Below are positions 1 through 7,237 of a DNA stretch of 9,431 nt, one piece after another. The stretch spans positions 1 to 9,431 of the forward strand of contig CAMZLX010000203.1 in NCBI GenBank assembly GCA_947311795.1, given 5' to 3'. The notes under the pieces were generated by a model, which ran no database searches, had not been told where the DNA came from, and saw only the letters and a list, made by a program, of their open reading frames with translations. Source of the stretch: an uncultured Zetaproteobacteria bacterium. Lineage in GTDB: Bacteria; Pseudomonadota; Zetaproteobacteria; Mariprofundales; Mariprofundaceae. Numbering within the stretch: position 1 is the first letter of the stretch; the number at the start of each line of letters is the position of its first letter. A program made the position numbers and the translations under genes.

Positions 1-829
<829 letters not shown>

Positions 830-856
830 GGGAAGACCTGTTGAACTTGGTTTTTT

Positions 857-861
857 AGGAG
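857..861 (+). promoter_or_regulatory. Ribosome-binding site of lspA
   Basis: AGGAG lies 6 bases before the GTG at 868-870 and favours it over the in-frame ATG at 898-900, which would remove the start of the first membrane segment and has no comparable site. Confidence 0.7.
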
Positions 862-867
862 AAGCCT

Positions 868-1350
868 GTGCATACAAAAACAAAGCTACAATTGGGCATG
901 TTCATCTTGCTTTTGGCGATTGACCAATGGAGTAAATGGTGGATTGAGCAGCAATATCCATTCTTTCATGCCACGGTGATTGATGGTTTTTTTAATATCA
1001 TCAAGACGCATAATATCGGTGTGGCTTTCTCCATGTTTGCGGGCTGGGATGATGCGTGGCGTGCCAATGCCTTGGTGGGTATGACTTCTTTGATTGCAGC
1101 CGTTGTGGCGGTGTGGTGGTGGAAAGAACAACAAAAACAAAGCTTGGAATCGTGGTTGCTGATGCTGATTTTGGTGGGTGCAGCAGGCAATATCTGGGAT
1201 AGGTTTACGCTAGGTTATGTGGTGGACTTCATTGATTGGTATATCGTTTGGGATGGGCAAGCCTACCATTGGCCAGCATTTAATATTGCCGATGCTTGTA
1301 TATCGGTAGCTGTTGTTCTTTTATTGCTGACAAACTTTAAGAAATCGTAG
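868..1350 (+). CDS. lspA: Lipoprotein signal peptidase (signal peptidase II)
   Basis: Inner-membrane aspartyl protease that removes the signal peptide from prolipoproteins after lipid attachment to the lipobox Cys. It has 160 residues, the usual length, and four hydrophobic segments (about 8-25, 66-85, 95-108 and 140-155). Conserved blocks seen: AIDQWSK at 17-23, HNIGVAFS at 48-55, GAAGNIWDR at 104-112, VVDF at 118-121 and FNIADA at 138-143. By alignment with the family, D120 and D142 form the catalytic pair. Start is GTG with a good AGGAG site. In many bacteria lspA follows ileS; here it stands alone, divergent from the ferredoxin gene, and its stop lies 2 bases from the stop of the convergent membrane-protein gene. 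A predicted substrate, the TPR-like lipoprotein, is encoded further along. Confidence 0.95.
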   Translation: MHTKTKLQLGMFILLLAIDQWSKWWIEQQYPFFHATVIDGFFNIIKTHNIGVAFSMFAGWDDAWRANALVGMTSLIAAVVAVWWWKEQQKQSLESWLLMLILVGAAGNIWDRFTLGYVVDFIDWYIVWDGQAYHWPAFNIADACISVAVVLLLLTNFKKS

Positions 1351-1352
1351 GT

Positions 1353-1781
1353 TTAGAGAAAGGGTAGTGCTATCAAAGTGTAGCGCAAAGCTTTGCCGAT
1401 AGTTACCAGCACAACAAACCACACAAATGAATACCTAAGGCTGCCTGCGACAAGGCATAATGGGTCGCCAATGATGGGCAGCCATGCAAAGAGCAAAGCG
1501 GGGCTGCCAAAGCGTTGGAACTGTCGCTCAGCACGGGTTAGTTTGTCTTTTGAAATGCGAAACCAGCGGTGGCTAAGTTGAAAGCCATATTTTCCCATCA
1601 AGTATGTGATGATACTTCCCAATACATTGCCTAATGTTGCAATGAAAATAAGCAAATAAATATTGGCTTCACTTTCTTGCACTCTGTAAAGCAACAAGGC
1701 TTCAGAGCCACCGGGAAAGAGGGTGGATGAAACCAATGCTGAGGCGAATAATGTCCAATCCCATGCGCTGAAGATAATCAT
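1353..1781 (-). CDS. yqaA: YqaA/DedA-like (VTT-domain) inner-membrane protein
   Basis: Multi-pass membrane protein of about 142 residues, similar in length and motifs to E. coli YqaA, a small relative of the DedA/SNARE-associated (VTT) family. Family traits seen are LFASAL followed by STLFPGGSEALLL near the N-terminus, the ATLGNVLGSIITYLMG segment, the WLPIIGDPLCLVAGSLR segment and a C-terminal GKALRYTLIAL. Hydrophobic stretches alternate with a basic amphipathic middle (HRWFRISKDKLTRAER). The larger DedA proteins are implicated in lipid-carrier flipping and proton-motive-force maintenance; YqaA itself has no firm function. The ATG at 1781-1779 aligns best with YqaA; an in-frame TTG at 1793-1791 would add four residues, and neither has a clear ribosome-binding site. 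It is the last gene of the minus-strand run after the EAL-HDOD gene. Confidence 0.85.
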   Translation of the reverse strand: MIIFSAWDWTLFASALVSSTLFPGGSEALLLYRVQESEANIYLLIFIATLGNVLGSIITYLMGKYGFQLSHRWFRISKDKLTRAERQFQRFGSPALLFAWLPIIGDPLCLVAGSLRYSFVWFVVLVTIGKALRYTLIALPFL

Positions 1782-1821
1782 TTGCCCATTCAACGATGGG
1801 TTTGTTATTTTGCAAGCCTTG

Positions 1822-3030
1822 TTAGCTGCTTAATTCGGATGCTTGTGCATCTGACCAAGCAATGGCTTCAATATAAATGCGTGTGATACACGTGATTTCG
1901 ATGCGTTTTCCGCCCATGACCCATTTCTCCACGTCGCCCCAATCACCTTGCTCCAATGCTTTGCACATGGTGAGCTTTTGTCCCATATCTGTTGTGGGAT
2001 CAAGTAAACCCTCGCGCACACCTGTGGGTAAATGCAAATCTTGAACAGCATCTTGCATACTGACATTTAATAAAGCGTCAAGAATTGAAAACATACCCAA
2101 CAAGAAATCATCCCCGACTTCTTTTTCATGGCGTTGTTTGGCAATTTCTTCAAGAATATAGGCTCGGATAAGTGCTGTTTTTAAAAGTTCAGATGTTTTG
2201 TGTTGACCCAATGTTGCCAATGCCAACACCGACAACCAGCGACGGATATTATTCAATCCCAGTAGAGCTAATGCTTGTTCAATGGATTCAATGGTTTGTT
2301 TTAACCCAAAAGATACGGAATTGATATATTTCATCAGCCGATAAGACAATGATACATCATGTTTAATCACATTGTGGATATCAGAAATGGCTTGCGCAGT
2401 CATCACTTTTTGTAATGCGCGAAGTATAGCCAGTTTGGAGCTAGCAATTTTTCTACCCTTAACGATTTCAGGTCTACTGAAAAAATAGCCCTGAACATAA
2501 TCAAAGTTTAAACCTTTAACTTGTTCAAACTGAGCATACGTTTCAACTTTTTTCGCTAAAATCTTTACAGGGTATTGGCGTAAAGTCCTAACTTCTTCGG
2601 CAAGGTTTTTTACTTGAGGCAAATCAACCTTAATGATATCAGCCAGCTTAATCAGTGGTTTGAGATGGGGAGCATAAACAACATCATCAAGCAGAATCGT
2701 GAAACCTTTATCTTTTAATTTTTTACAAGCATCAATCATGGCTTCTGTGACTGGTACGGTTTCTAATATTTCGATGCCAACTTGGCTGGGGGGCAAAGTG
2801 TGAAGAATTTCTAAGTCACTAAGTAGCAAACTTGCAGGTGCATTGATATTGATTTTATAACCACCTGAAAGTTTATCTAAACCAATGTCTAATAAAGCTG
2901 AGCTGATGACTTGTGCAGTCATATGTTCATCGCTTTTTTGTTGTGAACTGTTTCTAAAAAGCAACTCATAAGATGCAAGTTTATACTCGCGGTCAAAAAT
3001 AGGTTGGCGTGCTATAAGGATATCTTGCAT
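1822..3030 (-). CDS. EAL-HDOD signalling protein with degenerate EAL domain (YuxH/CdgJ type)
   Basis: A 402-residue soluble protein with an EAL domain (about 1-195) and an HDOD domain (about 199-390), the architecture of the YuxH/CdgJ group. EAL domains hydrolyse cyclic di-GMP when intact. Retained here are E22 (ELL in place of EAL), N63, E87, D115-D116, K134 and Q180 in the QGYFFSRP block. Lost are the loop-6 DDFGTG pattern (DDVVYAP at 115-121) and the first Glu of the AEGVET motif, which is Lys (LAKKVET at 158-164). Related proteins usually keep that Glu (AEKVET), as I recall. It is therefore probably a cyclic di-GMP binder or protein-interaction module rather than an active phosphodiesterase; relatives influence motility. 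ATG start with GGAG 9 bases upstream. Only 4 bases separate it from the upstream HDOD gene, and it is followed after a short gap by the YqaA-like gene. Confidence 0.92.
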   Translation of the reverse strand: MQDILIARQPIFDREYKLASYELLFRNSSQQKSDEHMTAQVISSALLDIGLDKLSGGYKININAPASLLLSDLEILHTLPPSQVGIEILETVPVTEAMIDACKKLKDKGFTILLDDVVYAPHLKPLIKLADIIKVDLPQVKNLAEEVRTLRQYPVKILAKKVETYAQFEQVKGLNFDYVQGYFFSRPEIVKGRKIASSKLAILRALQKVMTAQAISDIHNVIKHDVSLSYRLMKYINSVSFGLKQTIESIEQALALLGLNNIRRWLSVLALATLGQHKTSELLKTALIRAYILEEIAKQRHEKEVGDDFLLGMFSILDALLNVSMQDAVQDLHLPTGVREGLLDPTTDMGQKLTMCKALEQGDWGDVEKWVMGGKRIEITCITRIYIEAIAWSDAQASELSS

Positions 3031-3034
3031 GGGT

Positions 3035-3847
3035 TTAGTCTCCAGAATAAGTTGTTTCGCAAAATGATTCGTATGCTTGTTCTAGCAAGCTTTCTTGTAA
3101 TTTAATTTGCACATCTTCAATGGATAATGGGGTATGAAGATGTTGGTGTGCAAATGTGTCGGCGAATTGACATATTTTTATTGCCAGTAAGGTTGGTGAT
3201 GCTTGATGATGAGCAGCCACAATCTCATGAATATCTGGGGGTATACCCCATGCTTTGAGAATGATTTGTCCAACTTCTGCATGGTCAATGCCATAAGCTT
3301 CAACTTCTGCGCTGATTAGAGCTTGCCCTTCTAATGCAGAGAATGGTTTTTCAAAATAGGACATATCAATACGTATGCTTAAGATGACTCGACCAATATC
3401 ATGCAATAAACACGCCATAAACATGGTTTCAGGGTCAAGTTCTTTCAATTTAAGTTGGAGGGTGATGAAGCGACCAATTTGCGCGACAGCATAAACGTTG
3501 ATCCATAACTTACGTATCACACCAATGCTTGCGGGGATAGCAAATCCATAGAGAAGCGACATGGACAAAGCGATATCACCCGTTTCTTTCCGACCCAGTC
3601 GTGAAATAGCATAAGCAAGATTGCTTACAGGCGCACCCAAAGGATTGTAGTAGGATGAGTTGGCAGCTTTTAATAGGGTTGCAGAAGTCGCATGGTCAGT
3701 TTTAATAATTTCAGTTAAATCTGCCAGCGTAGAATCAGCATCATCCAATATTGCCTGAATTTGCATAAACCTATCAGGAAGGGTTGGCATTTGATCAACC
3801 ATACTTAAGATATTTAAAGAGGTTTGGCGAAGCGTATTTTGATCCAT
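3035..3847 (-). CDS. Stand-alone HDOD domain protein
   Basis: A 270-residue soluble protein that is almost entirely one HDOD domain, a regulatory relative of HD phosphohydrolases found in signal-transduction proteins. Visible signatures are MPTLPDRFMQIQAIL near the N-terminus, the helix pattern TDHATSATLLKAANSSYY, the LLHDIGRVIL block with the HD pair at 149-150, then DHAEVGQIILKAWGIP around 188-203 and a paired His at 213-214. HDOD domains generally lack proven catalysis. The C-terminus shows nothing recognisable. The ATG at 3847-3845 is preferred on length, although an in-frame TTG at 3877-3875 would add 10 residues; neither has a clear ribosome-binding site. Its stop is 4 bases from the next start, so it is co-transcribed with the EAL-HDOD gene, and the two HDOD domains may pair. 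Confidence 0.9.
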   Translation of the reverse strand: MDQNTLRQTSLNILSMVDQMPTLPDRFMQIQAILDDADSTLADLTEIIKTDHATSATLLKAANSSYYNPLGAPVSNLAYAISRLGRKETGDIALSMSLLYGFAIPASIGVIRKLWINVYAVAQIGRFITLQLKLKELDPETMFMACLLHDIGRVILSIRIDMSYFEKPFSALEGQALISAEVEAYGIDHAEVGQIILKAWGIPPDIHEIVAAHHQASPTLLAIKICQFADTFAHQHLHTPLSIEDVQIKLQESLLEQAYESFCETTYSGD

Positions 3848-3959
3848 ATGTAAGGGTAAGCATAAGTAGTGCCACAAACCCGAATGGAAAGAATGTGATA
3901 GCCATCATGTTACGGGTATGGTAAAAAAGGAAGCTTACACAGTGATATTCCTTTCTAGG

Positions 3960-3988
3960 GTGACAAGTTGGGAAAAGGCATCTACGCT
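3960..3988 (+). promoter_or_regulatory. Possible sigma-70-like promoter of the outer-membrane protein gene
   Basis: GTGACA (3960-3965, five of six against TTGACA) lies 17 bases from TACGCT (3983-3988), predicting a start near 3995 and a leader of about 27 bases before the ATG. The -10 match is only moderate. The same stretch shares CTAYGCTT and GGGTAT with the region upstream of the cyclase gene, so an ECF-type or other promoter is also possible. Confidence 0.42.
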
Positions 3989-4009
3989 TGGGGTATTAGA
4001 GTTTGAATT

Positions 4010-4015
4010 AAGGAG
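4010..4015 (+). promoter_or_regulatory. Ribosome-binding site of the outer-membrane protein gene
   Basis: AAGGAG lies 6 bases before the ATG at 4022, a strong and well-spaced site that supports this start. Confidence 0.75.
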
Positions 4016-4021
4016 TTTGAT

Positions 4022-4759
4022 ATGAACATTGCACGACCACTTATAATTGCTTCAACATTATTTTTAGCAGGGCAAGCGCAAGCTGCGACTATTACAACCT
4101 CAGGTTTGGCAGGGCAAGCGCAAGCTGCATATACTGGTTACACGCAAGATTTAGCAGCGGCAGCTTGGATGAATCCAAGCAATTCGGCTGAGCCTCATTC
4201 TGCAGGTATTATTCCAGTGGGTGTACAGATTGCACTTGAAGTTGCAGCACTAACTATTGATCCAGCTGCACCACAATGGAGCGCAACAGGTTATACAGAA
4301 TCGACAATTCCAATGCCAAGGGTGCGCCTGTCTGTGGGTATTCCTTTTGGCTTGGATTTTGGTTATATGAACCTTCCAGCTAAAGATTTAGGTGTTGATT
4401 TGACGGGATATGAAGTACGTATGGCATTTGGTAATTATATTCCTGTACCAATGCTAGAGGCAAATGTACGCTTTCATACCAGTACTTTAACAGTCACTGA
4501 TTTGGAAGTGAAAAACACAGGTTTTGCGGCTATGATTGGTGCAAACCTGCCGTTTGTTAAACCTTATATTGAGTTTGGCACAGTAAAATCTACGTCATCT
4601 GTAACGGGTACACTAGCATCATTTCAACAACTTGATGAAAGTAACTCGACGATGGCAATTGGTGCGAAAGTAGAGTTTGCATTTATGGTTCTTAATCTTG
4701 AAAAATCAAAGGTTGGTGATAAAGATTTAACGACTGCAAAATTTGGCTTTGAATTTTAA
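4022..4759 (+). CDS. Predicted exported outer-membrane beta-barrel-like protein with duplicated signal-cleavage motif
   Basis: A 245-residue protein I cannot place in a named family. The N-terminus is a Sec signal peptide: a short basic start, hydrophobic residues 6-15, then LAGQAQA with cleavage likely after A21. The same LAGQAQAA octet recurs at 29-36, so a second AxA site lies 14 residues downstream. The mature part is built of alternating polar/hydrophobic stretches with Gly and aromatic residues (for example VRLSVGIPFGLDFGYMNL, YEVRMAFGNYIPVP, FAAMIGANLPFVKPYIEFGT) and ends in AKFGFEF with a terminal Phe, the usual signal for outer-membrane barrel insertion by BAM. At this size a barrel of 8-10 strands would fit. 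It has its own strong ribosome-binding site and an intrinsic terminator after the stop. It lies just upstream of an ECF sigma gene and may be its target or sensor, but this is inference. Confidence 0.75.
   Translation: MNIARPLIIASTLFLAGQAQAATITTSGLAGQAQAAYTGYTQDLAAAAWMNPSNSAEPHSAGIIPVGVQIALEVAALTIDPAAPQWSATGYTESTIPMPRVRLSVGIPFGLDFGYMNLPAKDLGVDLTGYEVRMAFGNYIPVPMLEANVRFHTSTLTVTDLEVKNTGFAAMIGANLPFVKPYIEFGTVKSTSSVTGTLASFQQLDESNSTMAIGAKVEFAFMVLNLEKSKVGDKDLTTAKFGFEF
4067..4128 (+). repeat. In-frame 20-base direct repeat in the signal-peptide region
   Basis: The 20-mer GCAGGGCAAGCGCAAGCTGC occurs exactly at 4067-4086 and 4109-4128. The period is 42 bases (14 codons), so both copies encode AGQAQAA. 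Extending 4 bases upstream adds one mismatch (TTTA against TTTG). The two copies are separated by 22 bases. A tandem duplication of 14 codons that has since diverged in its second half would explain it. Confidence 0.95.
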
Positions 4760-4790
4760 ATACGTTTTTACAGTTTTAAGTAAGACAATG

Positions 4791-4826
4791 AACCCACCCA
4801 AGACAAATGTTTTGGGTGGGTTTTTC
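4791..4826 (+). terminator. Strong Rho-independent terminator after the outer-membrane protein gene
   Basis: AACCCACCCAAGAC (4791-4804) pairs with GTTTTGGGTGGGTT (4809-4822) around a 4-base AAAT loop. The outer 11 pairs are perfect and one G-U wobble lies inside. A run of T follows (TTTCTTT after the stem). The stem lies 31 bases past the stop codon at 4759. The next gene starts only about 24 bases after it. Confidence 0.92.
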
Positions 4827-4839
4827 TTTATATATGCAT

Positions 4840-4843
4840 AGGA
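4840..4843 (+). promoter_or_regulatory. Ribosome-binding site that decides the sigma-factor start
   Basis: AGGA sits 7 bases before ATG 4851 but only 1 base before the alternative ATG 4845. The downstream ATG (MNPETW) is therefore the likelier start. Confidence 0.6.
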
Positions 4844-4850
4844 TATGGGT

Positions 4851-5405
4851 ATGAATCCTGAAACGTGGCTTACTGAATATGGTGATATTTTATATCGCTT
4901 TGCCATGCAACGCGCACAAGATACAGAGCTTGCTGCTGACTTGGTGCAAGACACATTGCTTGCCGCTTGGAAAAGCAAAGATTCTTTTTCAGGAAACTCA
5001 TCTGTATCCACATGGTTAATTGGCATTCTCAAACACAAATGGATTGATTATTTACGCAAAGAAATAAGGCAGCGTGAACATGCTGAGCTTGCGGACGGCG
5101 ACCCAACCGCATGGTTTGATGGTGAAAGCGGTAAATGGAACGATCAACCTTTACAATGGCATGATAACCCCGAGTCACTTTGTCAAAATGAACAATTTAT
5201 GCAGGTATTAAAGCTGTGCACGGTAGGTTTGCCTGCAAAACAACAGTTGGTATTTGAAATGCGCGAATTTCAGGGTTTAGATTCTGAGGAAATTTGTAAG
5301 GTTTGTGATGTCTCAGCGACAAATTTACACGTTTTACTACATAGAGCCCGTTTGGGTTTGCGTGGTTGCTTAGACAAAAATTGGTTTGGAGGTGAAGCTA
5401 AATGA
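4851..5405 (+). CDS. ECF-subfamily RNA polymerase sigma factor
   Basis: A 184-residue alternative sigma factor that would direct RNA polymerase core to a specific promoter set. Region 2 spans about 9-75, with the DLVQDTLLAAW core-binding helix at 30-40 and the STWLIGILKHKWIDYLRK stretch at 53-70. Region 4 spans about 118-175, with a helix-turn-helix around GLDSEEICKVCDVSATNLHV and ending in LHRARLGLRGCL. Region 3 is absent, as in all ECF factors. The linker (about 80-110) is long and Trp-rich, and the protein ends in CLDKNWF, features I associate with a subgroup labelled TIGR02943, recalled and not checked. Several Cys (C111, C123, C149, C152, C173) sit in the second half. Its TGA overlaps the ATG of the next gene (ATGA 5402-5405), the usual layout for a sigma/anti-sigma pair. 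Confidence 0.92.
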   Translation: MNPETWLTEYGDILYRFAMQRAQDTELAADLVQDTLLAAWKSKDSFSGNSSVSTWLIGILKHKWIDYLRKEIRQREHAELADGDPTAWFDGESGKWNDQPLQWHDNPESLCQNEQFMQVLKLCTVGLPAKQQLVFEMREFQGLDSEEICKVCDVSATNLHVLLHRARLGLRGCLDKNWFGGEAK

Positions 5406-5659
5406 AACATGCATGCGAAAAAATAAGTCAATTGGCATCCGACCAATTGGAGCGAAAGCTAAGTTTTAGCGAGCGTTTATCGATGCAGTTTCATTTTTTA
5501 ATGTGTGGAGCTTGCAAACATTATCATCAAAACTTATTAAAACTGCATGAGACTTTAAACATTAAACGCAAAGAAATCAGTAAAGATATTTCTCTTCCTG
5601 AAGAAAAGCGCAGTCGTATTCAGCAATCACTGCAAGAGCTATCTAAACATTCAGAGTAA
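5402..5659 (+). CDS. Small soluble zinc-finger anti-sigma factor candidate (zf-HC2/ZAS-like)
   Basis: An 85-residue protein with HFLMCGAC at 31-38, the H-x3-C-x2-C core of zinc-binding anti-sigma (ZAS) domains, and a further Cys at position 5 that could be the fourth ligand. The rest is helical and charged, with no membrane segment or signal peptide, so it is cytosolic, unlike the many membrane-anchored anti-sigma factors. It would hold the sigma factor encoded just upstream and release it on a signal; in some ZAS proteins loss of zinc after thiol oxidation is that signal. Its ATG overlaps the sigma stop by ATGA, giving coupled translation and probably near-equal amounts. The binding partner and the signal are inferred from context and motif only. 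Confidence 0.82.
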   Translation: MKHACEKISQLASDQLERKLSFSERLSMQFHFLMCGACKHYHQNLLKLHETLNIKRKEISKDISLPEEKRSRIQQSLQELSKHSE

Positions 5660-5740
5660 GTTTTCAAAAAGTAGTTGGCTGAAAATTAGCTATGCTTTAG
5701 GGTATCCGCATGTTATCAATAGTAATGAATTTGGCTTTTT
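5660..5740 (+). other. Gap between anti-sigma and cyclase genes
   Basis: There is no terminator with a T run. A weak promoter-like pair, TTGGCT (5675-5680) and TAGGGT (5698-5703), is 17 bases apart. The stretch CTATGCTTTAGGGTAT (5690-5705) resembles one upstream of the outer-membrane gene. Whether the cyclase is read from here or from the sigma operon cannot be told. Confidence 0.3.
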
Positions 5741-7237
5741 ATGCAGCATAATGCTTCTGCTAACCATCATTCGACGGCGCCTAACGACCCTATGACCAAC
5801 ACACCCGAAGTACCTCGGTTTCCCATTCGTTTGCGGTGGACGATTTTTGTTGGTTTGGCAGTTGCTGCAGCGGTTGCACTATTGGCAACGATTGTTTTGG
5901 ATATGGAGCGTGATGCTTGGCTTAAAAATCAAGAGGTACAAGCCAGTATTCAGGTCAAACGTTTGGGTGAAGAGCTTAAAATACCTATGCTTGCAGGAAG
6001 CGTTGCTGAAGTTGATTTTATTATTCAAAATTTTAGTAAAAGTATCCCAAATGTTCAGGTGGTTTATTTTCAAGATAATACCGGTCATAAGTGGACAACT
6101 GGCGAATCAAAAAACATTCATGATATTGTTAATGCAACTGACTTACCTCATGAAACGCTGCATTTACCCGTGCAGGGTTTGTGGTTTGCTAAAAAAGTGA
6201 TGTATGCAGGTGCTGATGTTGGTGTGATTGCAGTTGAATACTCTGAAGATGCTTGGGAAGATTTGGCTGGGCAACTTCTGAAACGCATGCTTCTTGCAGC
6301 ATTTTTTGTCATTATATTGGCAAGTCTTTTGGTCTATTGGTTGGCTGGAAGAATGAGTAAACCGCTTGAAGAATTGGCAGATGCTGCAAAATATGTTGCT
6401 GAAGGCGATTACCAACACCGCTTAAAAGTGCGCGGTAATGATGAATTTACCGATGCTGCATCCCAATTCAACCGCATGATTGATGAGCTTCAGCATAAAG
6501 AAGAGATGCGAGAGGTATTGGGGCGCTACCTTAACCCTGAGCTTGTATCGGATGTGTTTGATGGTGAAAAATCAGGCTCATTATTGAATAGGAAGCAGGA
6601 AGTAACCGTTTTATTTGCGGATATGGTGAGCTTTACTGCATTTTCAGAGTCCACGGAAACAGAAGAAGTCGTTGATGTATTGAACCAATACTTTGAAGTG
6701 TTTCATAGTATTATTGACTATTACGGTGGGCATGTAGATAAGTACATTGGTGATGCGGTGATGGCAGTGTTTAACCATCCGAAAGAAAATGAGAAACACA
6801 CGCGAAATGCAGTGTTGGCTGGTATTGCGATGACGGTTGCTTGTCGTCGTTTGGGTGTGTTGAGAAAGGATGGCGATAAAGTTTCATTTCGTATTGGTTT
6901 AAACCGAGGTGATGTGATTGTGGGTAATATTGGTGCGGCAGAGCGCTTGGAATACACTGTTATTGGTGATGCCGTTAATGTTGCATCACGTATGGGTGGT
7001 TTAGGTGGGGCTGATGAAGTTGTGCTGCCTAAGAAAAGCTTCGAAATGCTTGGTCATGGTTTTTCATTTCAAGACATGGGTGAAATCGAAGTTAAAGGTG
7101 TGAGCGACCCGCTACAGTGTGGCGTGGTGAAAGTCGTTGATGAAAATTTGAGAAAAGATATAAGTTATGCTGTTGCTATGGCATTTGATATGACACTGCC
7201 AACAGATGCTAGAATGATGGTTGGAGATATATCTTGA
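5741..7237 (+). CDS. Membrane-bound class III (IIIb-like) adenylate cyclase with HAMP domain
   Basis: A 498-residue inner-membrane enzyme predicted to make cAMP from ATP. Order: a short polar cytosolic N-terminus, TM1 (about 31-53), a periplasmic sensor of about 125 residues without a family I recognise, TM2 (about 182-203), HAMP (about 203-255) and a cyclase domain (about 285-465). Metal-binding Asp are D294 (LFADMVSFT) and D338 (DKYIGD); the substrate Lys is K334; transition-state residues are N413 and R417 in DAVNVASR. The second base-specifying position, Asp in class IIIa, is T406 (EYTVIGD), the class IIIb pattern of several bicarbonate-responsive cyclases. All catalytic residues are present, so it should be active as a homodimer. 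The ATG at 5741 is the most upstream in-frame start (a stop precedes it at 5726) but lacks a good ribosome-binding site. Its TGA overlaps the start of the lipoprotein gene. Confidence 0.93.
   Translation: MQHNASANHHSTAPNDPMTNTPEVPRFPIRLRWTIFVGLAVAAAVALLATIVLDMERDAWLKNQEVQASIQVKRLGEELKIPMLAGSVAEVDFIIQNFSKSIPNVQVVYFQDNTGHKWTTGESKNIHDIVNATDLPHETLHLPVQGLWFAKKVMYAGADVGVIAVEYSEDAWEDLAGQLLKRMLLAAFFVIILASLLVYWLAGRMSKPLEELADAAKYVAEGDYQHRLKVRGNDEFTDAASQFNRMIDELQHKEEMREVLGRYLNPELVSDVFDGEKSGSLLNRKQEVTVLFADMVSFTAFSESTETEEVVDVLNQYFEVFHSIIDYYGGHVDKYIGDAVMAVFNHPKENEKHTRNAVLAGIAMTVACRRLGVLRKDGDKVSFRIGLNRGDVIVGNIGAAERLEYTVIGDAVNVASRMGGLGGADEVVLPKKSFEMLGHGFSFQDMGEIEVKGVSDPLQCGVVKVVDENLRKDISYAVAMAFDMTLPTDARMMVGDIS
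7223..7226 (+). promoter_or_regulatory. Ribosome-binding site for the TTG start of the lipoprotein
   Basis: GGAG lies 7 bases before TTG 7234-7236, inside the last codons of the cyclase gene. TTGA (7234-7237) then serves as both start and stop, pointing to translational coupling. Confidence 0.65.

Larger units (their letters stand above)
3848..4021. other. Divergent intergenic region between HDOD and outer-membrane genes
   Basis: It holds the start signals of two divergent units. A 7-base inverted repeat, AAAGGAA (3926-3932) and TTCCTTT (3948-3954), flanks a 15-base centre and could be an operator, but it is short and unproven. No open frame of note is present. Confidence 0.5.

Noticed and set aside
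3926..3954. AAAGGAA / TTCCTTT inverted repeat as a defined operator
   Set aside because: Seven-base arms around 15 bases in an AT-rich gap are not enough to name a regulator; noted only in the intergenic entry.
4833..4840. TATGCATA palindrome as a regulator site
   Set aside because: An 8-base AT-rich palindrome is expected by chance at this scale and has no second copy seen nearby.
4727..5038. Minus-strand 103-codon open frame
   Set aside because: It is antisense to the terminator and the sigma-factor start, and its translation crosses the hairpin; it is a shadow of the sigma gene.
5660..5689. Inverted TTTTCA / TGAAAA as a possible terminator after the anti-sigma gene
   Set aside because: The stem is only six AT-rich pairs with a 13-base loop and no following T run.
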